NCBI GenBank assembly: GCA_014898425.1 | Contig: RCSZ01000004.1 | Location: forward strand, 1,550,001-1,614,000 | Direction of reading: 5' to 3' | From: Botryotinia globosa | Lineage: Eukaryota; Ascomycota; Leotiomycetes; Helotiales; Sclerotiniaceae | Length of the DNA: 64,000 nucleotides | Shown here: one piece after another, positions 1-11,604 of the stretch | How positions within the stretch are numbered: position 1 is the stretch's first letter | Layout: each line of letters opens with the position of its first letter | Notes under the pieces: model-generated | Database searches by the model: none | What the model saw: only the letters and a program-made list of their open reading frames with translations | What the model was told of the DNA's origin: nothing | Translations under genes and position numbers: made by a program

Positions 1-1214
1 TTGCCACTTTTCTCATTCAAATCTTGCCTTGCATTTGCTGATATTTCCGAAGACATTTTGATAACATTGAAAAGAAAGTTTGTTATCGTGTTGTACGAAA
101 TGCAGTCAGGATATGTCTTTGTATTTCAATGCGAATCGTCGTCCTACCCCAACATTGAACCAACATTGTAGCGAGGTAAGATAACGATACTCCCTTGCCT
201 ATCAACCAATGGAACTTCCATGTATTCTCATCACTGATCTTTTGATAAGGACTTCCATTCTGAGATAAAAACAACCTAGAATTGGAGGGGAGAATCACAC
301 GGCTATCGTTTGCCGCGGGGTGTTTTATGCAGGGGATTTGCGAAGCTAACATTGCGTATTTGCTGTATGATAAGAAACATACACCTTCCTTTTTTGTGTA
401 CAGACCCTGATAGTTCTCTACCGGTAACGTGTGATTGATATCGCGTTTTGGGTAATGAGCAGGAAGCAGGAAGCAGGAAGCAGGAAGCACATTCATTGGA
501 TATTTGTGATCTCTCCCACGAGGTCATAATAATCATCGGGTAATCGGAATTCGCGCAAGCTTCAACTCTCATACAGGAGTAGAACATCTAGACTTTGGAA
601 TCATTGCTATAGACACAGAGTAATACAGAGACGGTGCGTAGATATTGAATTGTTGGAGAGTGGATGGAATGCGACGATCATCTAATTATCTGCATAGATT
701 CAAACTAATCTTCTGAAAAGTTCTGGGTCTGGGCGGCTGTGAGTTCTCACCGCCTTCTACTTAACCTTACATTGTACGGCAAAATTATCGGGATCTTATC
801 TTATCTGCCGGGAATACCAACCGTTGCAAACCGATGTGTCTTCCGATTGTTCATCGACAGATTTGCAACAAGCTTTCCGGACTACAATTCGTGACTATAT
901 CTACTACACGCACCATGACTAGACGTTATCTCCCCGATAATAGATTGCATGCATGCAAATCATCATAGTTCCCTATCGCTATCAAATCCCAGGCACTTAC
1001 CTCATCGAACGCGACACCGATACATAATCGAAAGGCACACACGATAGATAACAAGCTTCTTTTTACAGCAAGCGAATGCCATTGGGGGGGGGGGGGGGCT
1101 TCAAATCAAATCAAGCTACCAACATAGTAGTATACAAGTTGCATGAAAAGCTTTGCAGATCCATTTGATAACTGCATTGTTGTGACAGACACGTTCAGTA
1201 TACATACTGTTTGT
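1..1214. other. Gene-free stretch with short simple repeats
   Basis: I see no credible gene here; the open frames are short and composition-driven. A 7-bp tandem repeat (GCAGGAA, about 4.4 copies) lies at 459-489 and a run of 15 G at 1084-1098. The sequence is mixed intergenic DNA downstream of the minus-strand gene that ends at 1215. Confidence 0.6.
459..489. repeat. 7-bp microsatellite, GCAGGAA x about 4.4
   Basis: Four perfect consecutive copies of GCAGGAA followed by GCA are directly readable. No function is implied. Confidence 0.9.
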
Positions 1215-2342
1215 TCATGCCAATCGTACAAAGCTCAGCCCATCATCTAGGGCGATTTTTAACACGATGTTTTGAAGGAGGACCCAGTTGAGGGCCTTGG
1301 GCAGATCTTTTCTTGGAATTCTTTGGTTGCGGAGGCGACCCAGGTAATTTGCGAACAATGCCTTTGGGGCCAAGACTGTACTGTTAGTAAGCCATTCAGG
1401 AAATCTGGACATCCGAAACTTACACAAATCGAGGCTGTATACCTGCTTGGATACATGCCTCAAAATCATCTCTTGGAAGAGGAGCTTGGTTGTTATCAGC
1501 CAGCCAGTTATTACACAATACGAGAAAGATCTCTAGATCGGCATCCCAAAAATCCAATCTGTACCAAGGTTCTTTTCTGTCTGCTAAATAGATTCTGGTT
1601 GCATTGGAGAAGCATTCTGTCTGTGCCTCAGAAGTCCTCGCTTGCAACGGGACTGTTGGGGCTGGTGAGCTTGTAGGCCACCCATTACTAAGAGTGCGTA
1701 GAATTACATGGTACGGGGTTGGTGGCTTTCCGTTTTTGTCGCGGATTCTGATCAGTTAGCCCTGAAACCTACGGTGCGTAGCTACGAGTATCTTACTGAA
1801 ACAATTCTTTACGTTCGGTAGAATTTAAGAGAAATCCTCTCCATTCTTCGGCACTCAAATTTATTCCACCATTCCTACGTATGTATTGATGGAGAGTATG
1901 TTCTGGCATTCTGAATTTCATCGTATCAATAGCCAGTTCTTTCTTCTGGTTGATTAAGTAATTTTTGATCTCATCATAACGTGGACAAGAAGGTATCTCT
2001 TCGTCGTCATTGTTGTCTTCTATCTCTTCTTCTTCCTCATCAGATTCTTCGTCCTCCTCTTCATTGCCCCCTCCTGGAGGATAGGGTGGTAGCAAGTAAC
2101 TAGATTCTAAATTTCCGTGAACAATTATTGCATTTCTGATTGCATGCGCGCGCTGCTTATAAGAGTTACAGAACCAATCTACAACGCTTTGGATTTGATT
2201 CATCGGTTCTGCTCCTATCATCCTGGTGTCTAAATCTATATTTTCGAAGCCAGCAAAAGGTGGCTCAGGAGGTGAACCACCTGGCCTGTTCAAGGTTCTC
2301 TTCCCGTATAGTTTCGGTATATGCGTACTTCTAGGTCCGAAT
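1215..2342 (-). CDS. Hypothetical acidic protein, C-terminal exons (5' end unresolved)
   Basis: I do not recognise the family. Three minus-strand exons join cleanly: about 2342-1797, 1669-1424 and 1380-1215. Donors are GTAAGA and GTAAGT, acceptors are ACAAG and AACAG, and frame is kept across both introns to a TGA at 1215. The protein contains a glycine/proline-rich part (RPGGSPPEPPF), then a run dominated by Glu/Asp around 2075-1990, then a helical C-terminus. The 5' side is not resolved: the open frame continues to an in-frame TGA near 2391, and the only splice that would change frame implies a 26-nt intron, too short to be credible. It may be the 3' half of the zincin-like gene upstream, with a damaged middle, or a separate gene of the same family. 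Confidence 0.5.
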
Positions 2343-2369
2343 CTACATTCAAGAATTAGCAAACTCACA

Positions 2370-2781
2370 GTCTGTAGTGTTGCAGAAACCTCTCACACCG
2401 CTTTGTATGTATTCCACCAAAGTTGGTTCTGGATATCTATAAAATAAGTCAAAGTTATTGGCCATGCGTGTGAAACAAAATAGTCTGGTGGCTTCCTAAT
2501 GAGAATCAATGGATTCGTTGTTAATGGCTCCGTTACTGATTTATCAAATTCGCTCCTGCTTCGATTAGTATTTTATCACGGAGGAAAAGTGCAAAATTCA
2601 AGTCCTACAGATAAAATCCCATAGGCGGAATGCCCCGACAAGGCACACTGTCTTCCTGCAAGAAATCTTGGGCAATACCACCGAATACCTTTCCAAGGTA
2701 TCAGCTCACTGTGAAACAAAAATGGAGTTATAATACGGGATAGTCTCACGAAGCTTTCCATTGAGAAGCCTCTATCACCAA
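2370..2781 (-). pseudogene. Damaged linker between the two minus-strand gene halves
   Basis: Coding-like minus-strand fragments are visible in different frames. One contains IPPMGFYL followed by a TAG and then DLNFALFLRDKILIEAG; another contains KPPDYFVSHAWP followed by a TGA. No combination of GT-AG introns that I could find joins them to both flanking exon sets. This suggests accumulated nonsense changes and indels in what was once continuous coding sequence. It could also be real exons whose borders I have missed. Confidence 0.3.
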
Positions 2782-4062
2782 TCAGCAATCATCGACAGGA
2801 TTTGGGAATTTAATCGGAGGCAACACATACAATTCAGAGGTTCTTTGATGTTCGAACCATGGTTCCAAATTCTGCCCAACGACATCCTCACCATCTGTTC
2901 TTATGCCCCATTTCCGCAGGCAATCCCAAAAGGCATGCTGTGCTCACAGTCAGCACGAGAATAATGTGTTCAATATATATGAATGTATGTAAGTTTTGAA
3001 AAAACTTACGCAAAGCTCATGCAGTACGGTGGCCGCAAATCTATATGCAACTATCATTCGCTCCGCTTCAGTTATCTTGGCATTAAACAATGGTTCCAAT
3101 ATTTCAAAAGCCATTGATATACCTATTCCTCTTTTGGTAATTATATCTAGAGTCTCATTTGTGTTTGCGAACTCGAATTCATCTGGTAATCCGGATTTGG
3201 CATCTGTGTGTCCACTACTCAGATCTAGAATAACATCATCCCGAAACCTTTCAAGCATTTCTTGAACCCGCATACGCTCATCAAATCGAGCACATATCTC
3301 AGGGCGTCGTAATTTGAATCGTTGATATCCCTTCTTCCCCCATAGTTCGGGTGGTAGATCAACCGGCTCTACCTCTTCCATTTCTCCGAAGAATAAAGCA
3401 TCAAACCTACAAAGTCAGCATCCAACTACAGCGGGAAACAGAATGACTCACCAAGGCCAAGTATAAAGATTTGCCATGAACATCGTCGTTAATTGCAATG
3501 ATGGTACCATCATATTCCAAACTGTATCATTTTCCCACTACCATCTCGAATTGTCAGCATATACTTCATCATTTGGAATTTCCCCTTCTTACAGCATCCC
3601 AGTATCCTTCTCGCCCATTCCCAAGCGGGTACCTAGCTAATTGAGCAGGTAATTGCCGTCTCCATTTCGATCTTTGCAGAATCGGATGAATAGGACAGGT
3701 TAATTTCCCCGTCGCTTTCAAATTAGAATACGGGGCAAACGCATCGTGAAGATGGAGTTCTTGCGTCGTGAAGCCTAATCATGAAGTCAATTAATATAGG
3801 TCCTGGTTTCTTTGGGAAGTTCTACGGTGGAGAGGTGGCAAGAAAACAAAAAGAGAGGCATACCATTAAATCTTTGAGACTGGTACCATTTTAAATCCTG
3901 GTGCGCTTTATGTTTATAATAATTCTCATAAGGAGGTGGAGTAATGGGCGTGATACCACTTTTGAGTAGGCCAGGAAGTCGATGCAACGCTTTATGGTCT
4001 TCTCCAGTAGGGTGCGTATGCGTTTCTGCGAGGTGAGTATATATTGATGGCTGAGCGGCCAT
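2782..4062 (-). CDS. Putative zincin-like metalloprotease with HELCH motif
   Basis: Five exons: 4062-3864, 3774-3593, 3537-3452, 3406-3010 and 2937-2782. They sum to 1020 nt, or 339 residues, starting MAAQPSIYTH. All introns are GT-AG and phases match. Near residue 285-290 the product reads VLHELCHAFW, an HExxH zinc-binding signature inside a hydrophobic helix, as in zincin peptidases. The intron between exons 4 and 5 falls inside the motif, after HELC. Downstream acidic residues (NLEPWFEHQ) could supply a third ligand. There is no signal peptide, so it is probably intracellular. The TGA at 2784-2782 may be the true end or a nonsense change, because coding-like sequence continues in other frames. 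The family was not recognised by name; peptidase activity is inferred from the motif only. Confidence 0.6.
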
Positions 4063-5769
4063 CTTGAAACGTTAATGATCTTTGCAATTTTTGAGCTCCG
4101 TGGCTCGATACAAATGAAAGCTCAGTTTTTCATGTCTTCTTGTCTTCTTAGAGCACCGGATTGGTGTCGCAAAAATTCCATTGTTAGAGGAAGCGAGGAT
4201 CTGAGTACCAAGTCTTGCCTCTTATATTCTTTGTTGTGTAGCATCTGACATAGTAAATCCTTTACCTTTGGATTTCCTTTATTAAGACAATTAAAGTCCA
4301 TCGATTTACACACTTTGCTTGGTCTTGCGTTTACAAAGTATTTAATGACTATTCAAAATCTTTGTTGTTGGTCAAAACCATATAATAGCATGTTATGCCT
4401 TGAGAACGACAAGGTTTAGTATAACATGATAGAAAAAAGACAAGGTCCTGGGTATCCATGACCCAGAAACGGCGATATCCCACATACGAGGCACTATTTA
4501 TAAGAACTGTTGCACATCGTAAATCTTGCCTAGGAAATCAGGTGCATTAGCTTGTGTATATGAAAGTTTTGTTACATATCTATAATTTTGTCCAGTCTTT
4601 AGTCTAGTACCGAGATTTTTGTGCGATGCCAGTATTATACTCGAGGCGATTATCTTTTTGAAGTTTAAATTCTTGGATTTGGATAATGATATAGGTATGG
4701 TCCGAGAATCAGGGAGGTGGTTGCAACAGCTTTACGGGATTTCCGACGTGTATCTGCGATCTGATGAATTACCAATATCTCTCTATCTGTATGGAAGAAA
4801 AAATTGGCTAGGTGAGGAAACCAAAGGAGATTAGCGAGGAGAGATAAAAGGGAATTATTCAATTAGATCTTGGATTGGTATTGGAAAAGGGGGAGTATTC
4901 ATGGTGGTTTAACTTTCCTATATCATGTTCTATGCATGCTATTACTTCAATTCCCACATAAAGATAGAACATTAAGAAGAGGTATAGTCAGTTTATAAAA
5001 TGACCTACTACTTAGTTTTCTTACTGGCTAGAAAATTCGTTGGTGTGAACATGCGAACTTCATCGCAGCAGAACACAAGAAGGGAAGAAATCTTTCGGCA
5101 GTACCAGATTTTGTTAAGGATAAAATCAAATGGTCATAATTGAGACCCATGAGGCACCGTAATGGTATCATGGGAAATGACACGTTGTTCATAGACAAGT
5201 GAAAATGACATAAAAAAATGTTTAAACTTTTAAGACGACTTGATAAACGAGGCTCACGAAAACTAACCAGAGATTATTTAATTTCGACCAATCAAATCTA
5301 TCCATCCACTCCTAAACATAGAATCTAGCCTGGTAGATCACCGGCGATCGACTAGTCTCCTCACACTATCTATTTGGGTAGCTTATGACACTTCCCACAC
5401 TTTTGAGAATTCGAATTATTTCTTAAATCCCATCTATCTGTACTTACTGTAATTCTATGGTCTCAATTCAATATCTCAATCATATTCAGTTCGTTAATAC
5501 TTCAAATTCATCATCTGCATCGCCTTTATAATACAGCCATCACATTTTTACCCTTTTACCTCATCACGAGAGTCATAAATACTTACGTCTTCCGTCAAAT
5601 TAATCAGACCTTGTGATTCTCGACACAGTGCCAATCTAACGTCATCACTCCCATATCATCTCAACGAGGTTCTCAGATACGCCAGTTACACCGTAACAAC
5701 TTTTTGACTTAATCAACCTCATCGAGTCACCCATCGTCTAGACGCCATTCCAACCAAAATATATTCACA
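4063..5769. other. Intergenic region between divergent genes
   Basis: About 1.7 kb without a supportable gene; open frames are short and lack coding character. It holds the promoters of the divergent zincin-like gene (-) and F-box gene (+). The last 350 bp before 5770 are pyrimidine-rich on the plus strand, as is common upstream of fungal genes. Confidence 0.5.
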
Positions 5770-6444
5770 ATGTCAACCGAGTGTAAACACCTAGCAAAGA
5801 TATGGTGCTCGCCAACACCAACAGCACCTCTCGCCAAGGCACTGCACACTGCATGCCTATCATACCTCGAATCTGTCAAACTGGCAACATCCTGCTCAAA
5901 TCCTGAGCCTCGCACTTTGGAAAGCCTACCTGCCGAGATCCGACACCAGATCATCAGAAATCTAGGATTTGTAGGGAAAACTAAACTCAGACAGACAAAC
6001 CATTTCTACAACGCCACCATTCCAGCTCCTAACCCCACTGATGAAGAACTCCGTGAATTAATCCTTGTTACAGAATCGGAAAACTATGCAATAGAAAGAC
6101 AACTATTAGCTTGTAATAACTGTTTACGCTTGCAACATGTGTCGAAATTCAGAGACACTCAGACAAGAGGGAAAAGAATCCGCGATGGACCGCAGCGCCA
6201 TCTTCGTCTCTGTCTGCAGTGTGCGATATGGAAGGGATGGTATCGGCTTGGTAAATTTATCCAAGTAGGCGGAGAGGATGTGTACATTTGTCGATGTAGG
6301 AGAGCGACACCAAAGGCAAACCTGCCCCCCAATTGGCTCACTCATAAACGATGTGCGGATTGTTATTCAAAAATAGAAAAATCACGGCAGAGAGAAGACA
6401 GCAAGCGCGAGCCGAAGGGTCTATTGAAGAAATGGATGGCATAA
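5770..6444 (+). CDS. F-box domain protein with Cys-rich C-terminal half
   Basis: Single-exon gene of 224 residues starting MSTECKHLAK (ATG preceded by CACA). Residues about 50-75 (LESLPAEIRHQIIRNL, then KLRQTNHFYN) match the fungal F-box signature, the segment that binds Skp1 in SCF ubiquitin ligases. The remainder carries paired cysteines (ACNNC, CLQC, CRC, CADC) that could bind zinc, plus several Trp and basic residues; this arrangement is common in fungal F-box proteins of unknown substrate. The C-terminus is strongly basic. A role as a substrate receptor for ubiquitination is inferred from the family. No neighbour suggests the target. Confidence 0.75.
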   Translation: MSTECKHLAKIWCSPTPTAPLAKALHTACLSYLESVKLATSCSNPEPRTLESLPAEIRHQIIRNLGFVGKTKLRQTNHFYNATIPAPNPTDEELRELILVTESENYAIERQLLACNNCLRLQHVSKFRDTQTRGKRIRDGPQRHLRLCLQCAIWKGWYRLGKFIQVGGEDVYICRCRRATPKANLPPNWLTHKRCADCYSKIEKSRQREDSKREPKGLLKKWMA

Positions 6445-6868
6445 ATGAAATGCTTCACGCCGGAGCAGGTGCAAGAACAAAGGGCCCTCTAATTTCATTT
6501 TGGATCGCGACACGCGTATCCATAGCTCTCTAGGGCATGTAGACCTTTTAGAAGAAGAAAATGATCCTACAAAAGGAGCTTTCCTAATAAACTCAATCCT
6601 TGGGAATTTGAAGAATAAACTCGCAAAATGGGAAAGCTTATTTGTCATTTCTTCACTTGAGAAGAGACATGAAAATATGGAGGAGCTAATAATCACTACG
6701 ATACTAAAGCCACTGACTTTCGCAATTTGGGTTTGCTAATGCAGATATAAGAATATGCACAATATATCAAATCGTATTGTTTTTACCACTAAACTTTGTA
6801 CGACGCCCAGGTCATTCAACCACGAGACGCGTCAAAACAATCGCAGCCATAATTCAGCGACCATAACC

Positions 6869-7306
6869 TTAAACAACTCTCTTGACCTCTTCTCCAACAA
6901 TAAGCAAAGGCTTCTCTGAGCTAAAGTTTGAAACATCTCCCATAATAGTTGGGCCTTCGGCAGCTGCTCCGGCAGCCCATGCCTCCTTGCTCTCGAACCA
7001 AAGAATTGCTTGCCTGTAGTTCTTTGATTAGCTATCATACCACATGATTGTCATTCGGTGTTCAGCAATTATCTTCCTACATATATGTATATATATATAT
7101 ATCGGGAACAAGAACAGCACACAAAACTCGAGGAAAACATACATGGAGTATCCTGCACTCTCATCCAACTTGGTAACAGTCCAATTCTTCAATCCGTGAG
7201 CACCCCATTTCTCTTGGACAAGTGGCATATGTGTCTTCATGTAGTAGTCTAAATCGAAAGTCGAGGTTTCGGTCTTGGGGTATATGACGGTGACGATTAC
7301 GGACAT
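6869..7306 (-). CDS. EthD-like small dimeric alpha-beta barrel protein
   Basis: Two exons, 7306-7143 and 7013-6869 (309 nt, 102 residues), with donor GTATGT, acceptor CTACAG and a codon split AT|G. The start MSVIVTVIYPKT, the DLDYYMKTHMPLV segment and the C-terminal WFESKEAWAAG and SNFSSEKPLLIVGEE match the EthD family (ferredoxin-like dimeric barrel). Length is normal for the family (about 100 residues). Its biochemical role is unknown for most fungal members; bacterial EthD is linked to ether degradation. The intron carries a (TA)n stretch near 7080-7102. It is probably cytosolic, with no targeting signal visible. Confidence 0.8.
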
Positions 7307-8215
7307 TTTGGCGGCTTATTCGATTATTTATAAGGTCAGAGTTCATCCACGAATTGTCAATTTGTTGTTGTTGTCGTTGTCGTTGGAAGAGTTGAGATTA
7401 AGGAAAGAAAAAAAGAAGAGGGGTTGCTGTCAACACGACTAGTTTATAATCAACCCCGCACCTTCTTCCGTGCACGACGATAGCACAAGCTTCCGTGCAG
7501 CCAGAAAGTGTACAACTCCGACGCGATGTACGCTAAATCGGCGTTAACGAATCAGCAAAATCGATTATGTCTTCGACTTCAGCGCGATTGAATACCTAGG
7601 GGCTCACACACGGTACCTACTCGGCGATGCTTCTTCAAAAACACCACCAAGTAGGCTCCTGAACAACATATTAAATCCTCGCTTGCTCACAAGTTCTATC
7701 GGATTGATACCTGGTACGTGTAGATCAGAAGCATTTACTTTTCCCGAAAAATACGTGTACCGGTAGAGTTCTCTGCTGATGTTCTGTTTACCAGACGGAC
7801 GGACGAGCGAGTGCTTAAAATCGCGCTTCTGTTGGTCCGATTTCAAGTAGTGGGATTTGTGTCACAATTGACAAACAGATCTTCATGTTTATGTAGTGTG
7901 ACGATGGGTGGATCGATATCTGGTAATCGTGGCAGGATATCTGCACGTGACTGTACTCGCACAGGAGAAGAGGAAAGAATGGTGGGATGGATGGGATGGA
8001 ATGGAAGGAGATAGCGTGGGACCAATCAAAAGTGCCTTGTTGGTTGTAGTGATTGGAGACGGGGAGCTCGAAATATAAGGTTAAGCATGAGAATCTGAGA
8101 TTTAAATAGATAATTAGATTACTAATACGAATCGTATTTTAACGTAAAATACGACCAGCCTCATTAAAAGAATAATTTCACCACCGGAACAAATGATTTC
8201 CTTCCCAAGTTGACA
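7307..8215. other. Intergenic region
   Basis: About 0.9 kb between the EthD-like gene start and the stop of the downstream membrane-protein gene. No supportable gene. It should contain the promoter of the EthD-like gene and the 3' end of the membrane-protein gene. Confidence 0.5.
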
Positions 8216-9951
8216 TCAGCGCCTGCCATCATGCTCACCATGCCATCCATTTCCATCATCTCGCGCTACATAACCACTTTGCAGGTCGACTGCATCCCAA
8301 CCCCTCTGCACCATTCTCTGGGCAAAAGAGTTCCTATCCAATCCTCCTCCAAGAGATGTTGAGATTTCATTGCTAGGTAAAGCCTGAGATTGGAATGGTC
8401 GTGAATAATGCGATTCATATCCAGAGAGATGCGTTGGCTTTTGATTACTAGGCTCTGAATCTATACATTGTTAGTCTATTGAAAGCGGCACAGAGAGCAG
8501 GAGACACGTACCATTATTCAACCCTAATTTCGATACATTCATAAGGCCCAGATTCCGATAGTCTCTCAAGCTGGCAGACCAGGTCTCATTTACCCCTTCT
8601 TCACTGGTGTTCGATGTAGATGGCGCCATTCCTTTGAAAGGATAGCTAGAGAGAGAAATGCGAGGAATTTCTTTCGATGTCTTTTTCCAAGGTAGTCGAG
8701 TAGATAGGGAAGTTGTAATTGGGTTGCTGTTGTTCTTGTTGGCTCGCTTTTGACGACGACGTAGAAGCCAAGATACGAGCGCGAAGACCAAGATAAAGGC
8801 GACTCCGCCACTAGTGCCCCAGGCGATGCGTCTCGTATCGGTTGTAGTGCCGGAAGGGAGCGCAGTGCTAGTTGTTGGAGATAGGGATGTGGAGCTGGCT
8901 GCACGGAGAGAAGAGATTATGGAAGAGGAGTCAGGAGACTTTGGAACAGAGGTCGATGTGGTTTTGAATAAAGGTAGTGAATCAGAGGGGGAAATAGTGT
9001 CTGATGGGCTATAGGGAACTGTATACACCGATATTCGGACAGCTGTGAATGTCGATATCGATGTTACAGTAAAAATACTGGGAACGGCTGCCATAAATGT
9101 GCTTTCATCGTTGGCAGCATTGTAGTTGGTCAATGTTTTACTTAGTGGCGCACTTCTGGTGGAAATTGGGATACTGGATGTGGTGAAATAGAGGATTGAG
9201 GACCTTGTAGGCTCAGCTCCAGAGTTTGAATAGTTCGAAGATGACTGGGTCGAGTACCCTGTACTGTTCCAAGGTGTAGTGCTTGACGATTTTGTATATG
9301 CTGATGATAGAAATTGATCAGTTGTAGATGCTCCAGGTGGGATCGTCATAGAAGTTATAGAGAGTGGAAAAGTTGCCGTTGGAAGGATACTCGTCTGAAA
9401 CGTAGTACTCTGTGAGCCAGAAAAGCTCAAGGTATTAGTTACCGACTTAAATGCCGCAGGGTATAGGTGAGCTTGAGGGCAACTAGTAGCGTTGCTCGAG
9501 CATGGATCGATATCACAGCACCCTTGAAATGAAGGGTTTTGGCTTGAACATATCCACCAAATTCCAGAAGAACAATACACGTTCGGCCAATAGGAGCCAA
9601 GATTCATTGATCCCTCGTCTCCAGCTTCCCCGTGTCCGAGTCCAGCTGCTCGAAGGTCGCTTTCTGGGCACCCTTTGCTGTTGCAGGGGTTGCTCGTGCA
9701 GCATCCGAAAAAGGTTGGTGTTTGAGCTGCGCAGGTATACCTATAATTTGATCATCAGTATTGTTACATAAGATGATAGATGAGCACCCCACCACTATCA
9801 AAAAATTGGTTAGTGATGGTCTGTGAGGTAATTGAATGACATGTACGGGACGAGTACTCTGGAGAAGTTCGAGTAGGGTAGGTTCAAAGCAAAGAAATTA
9901 TTATACTCACAAGACCTCCAGGGGACAAGTACCCATAGTATTGTTTGTCAT
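8216..9951 (-). CDS. Single-pass membrane protein with two Cys-Cys modules, paralogue A
   Basis: Three exons, 9951-9911, 9740-8512 and 8460-8216 (1515 nt, 504 residues). Splice sites are GTGAGT/TATAG and GTACGT/TATAG with a CTAAC branch. The N-terminus MTNNTMGTCP has no signal peptide. Module 1 (residues 9-46: YTC, PTFFGCC, NPC, GCP, L-x-x-A) and module 2 (about 62-111: WICSSQ, PSFQGCC, DPC, CP, L) share one pattern. A long Ser/Thr/Pro-rich stalk of about 200 residues follows, then a membrane helix at about 319-340 (GGVAFILVFALVSWLL), a basic stop (RRRQKR) and a cytoplasmic tail of about 160 residues. The architecture resembles fungal wall-anchored sensors or adhesins, but I know no named domain with this module. 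It is a tandem paralogue of the gene at 10371-11604. Confidence 0.8.
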
Positions 9952-10370
9952 AATGCCAGAATATTGGTAGAAGCCGGGCGAGGTAGGTTATTAGGATGAA
10001 CGATACGGTGTTTGGAGTTTCAAGATCGATTAAGAAAGTGATAGAAAATATTTGAGCTAGATGTTACTAGGCTTCCTGTAAACCTTTTGTAAATAAAAAA
10101 GAGAGAAAGAAATGGAAATTGGACTGATGAGGAATTCGTTGCTAAATTTGTGAATAATAAAAAAAGATCACGAGAGACTGATTCACCTCTCTCGAACATA
10201 AATTCGCACGGATATTGAGCAGTATTCTTTGAACGCCCCATTATTCATTATAGGAAGTACTTTGTGAATAACGATGACGGTGAAATTTGTGAGGCAGATC
10301 TGAAGAAACATACGTGAAAATGAAAAAGCTCCCCACTTCTCAATATCACTCCAATATGGTCCTGCATATC
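9952..10370. other. Spacer and promoter region between tandem paralogues
   Basis: 419 bp between the stop of paralogue B and the start of paralogue A, AT-rich, with no gene. It must hold the terminator of B and the promoter of A. Confidence 0.5.
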
Positions 10371-11604
10371 TCAATTTCTGGAAGACCCCGACTTCAAAAC
10401 TTCCGGCAATGATGATCTGAAAGGATCCTTGGATGTGTCTGGTAGTTCTACTGTCCCTGGTCGAGAAAAAATTGATTTTTGTTGAAGAGGTGGGGATTCG
10501 GCTTCATGTAAAATGGAAGAGTCTATCTCATGGTAATTAGAAAAGTCTGGAGATTGAGGCGCCGATTGATATGGTGGAGCAGGACTAAGAGGTGGAGATG
10601 ATGGTATCTCTGATACTGGGCGATAATCTGCTAAATCATTAATGAGACATTCTGCTGTTCCTGGAGCAGTTGTAATTACCTTTCTGCAACTCTTTAGCGT
10701 TTGAAGGGCTACCTTCATAAACGAAAGGGGATGAAGTAACTTTAACCACGGACATGTCTTGAGGTGGCGGTTGATAATACGGCTCGACTGCACCTGCCAA
10801 TGGGGATCTCTTTTTCCGTCGTTGGACACAAAAGATAACCAAAAGAACAAGTAGGATAACAACCACTCCACCTAAAGCACTCCCTATGATTGCAGTAATG
10901 GGTAATTTTGAGTCTAAACTGTGCGTAGTTGAACTTACTGTCGCACTCGCTGTAGCCGATTCTTGAAATGACGAAGTTTGGGTCGATGTAGTGTCAGCAG
11001 CAGAATTTGTTACAGGAGAAGAGGTAGTCAAAGGTAACGAAATCGAATGAGATGTAGAGATCGAAGATAGTGTCGAAGATGATGAAGTCGAGGACGGTGA
11101 ATTCAACATTGTCGAAATAGTTAAGAAGGAAGCGGGGACGGATGGAGACTTAGAGGAAATAACAGAGGTAAATGTACCTGGAACGCTATTGAATGCTGCA
11201 GCGTAGAGCCTCGATAATGGACAACCATTCTCATGACATGGATCAAATTTCTCGATCGAACCAGGCTCATTGCTATCATCACAGCAACCTTGAAATGAGG
11301 GAGTTTGTCTGGAGCAAGTATACCAGACTCCTCCGTTGGGGCAACCGGCATTTTGCCAGTACGATCCATCGTTGCTAGAAGCATCTGGACCACCCGCAGT
11401 TCCCATTCCTGCAGCTGAGAGGTCTCCTTCAGGGCAGCCAATTCCATTACATGGGTCACTGGCGCAACACCCGAAGAATGTCGGTGACTGATCTAGACAT
11501 ATCCACCTGAAAAGAAATGTATCAGCGATATTCTGAGCCTGGCTAAAATATGAAGCTTACCAATTTCCTCCGAGGGGGCATGATCCCATAGGATTTGTAG
11601 ACAT
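10371..11604 (-). CDS. Single-pass membrane protein with two Cys-Cys modules, paralogue B
   Basis: Three exons, 11604-11561, 11506-10680 and 10630-10371 (1131 nt, 376 residues). Introns have the same phases as in paralogue A: phase 2 before the first module's core, phase 1 in the cytoplasmic tail. Module 1 runs MGSCPLGGNWWICLDQ, PTFFGCC, DPC, GCP, L. Module 2 runs GGVWYTC, PSFQGCC, then a longer loop, DPC, GCP, L. A Ser/Thr stalk of about 100 residues leads to a membrane helix at about 218-242 (ALGGVVVILLVLLVIFCV), then QRRKKR and a Pro/Ser-rich tail. No cleavable signal peptide is visible, so an N-out signal-anchor topology is inferred. B lies 419 bp upstream of A on the same strand, indicating tandem duplication. 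The stalk is about half the length of A's. Confidence 0.8.
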
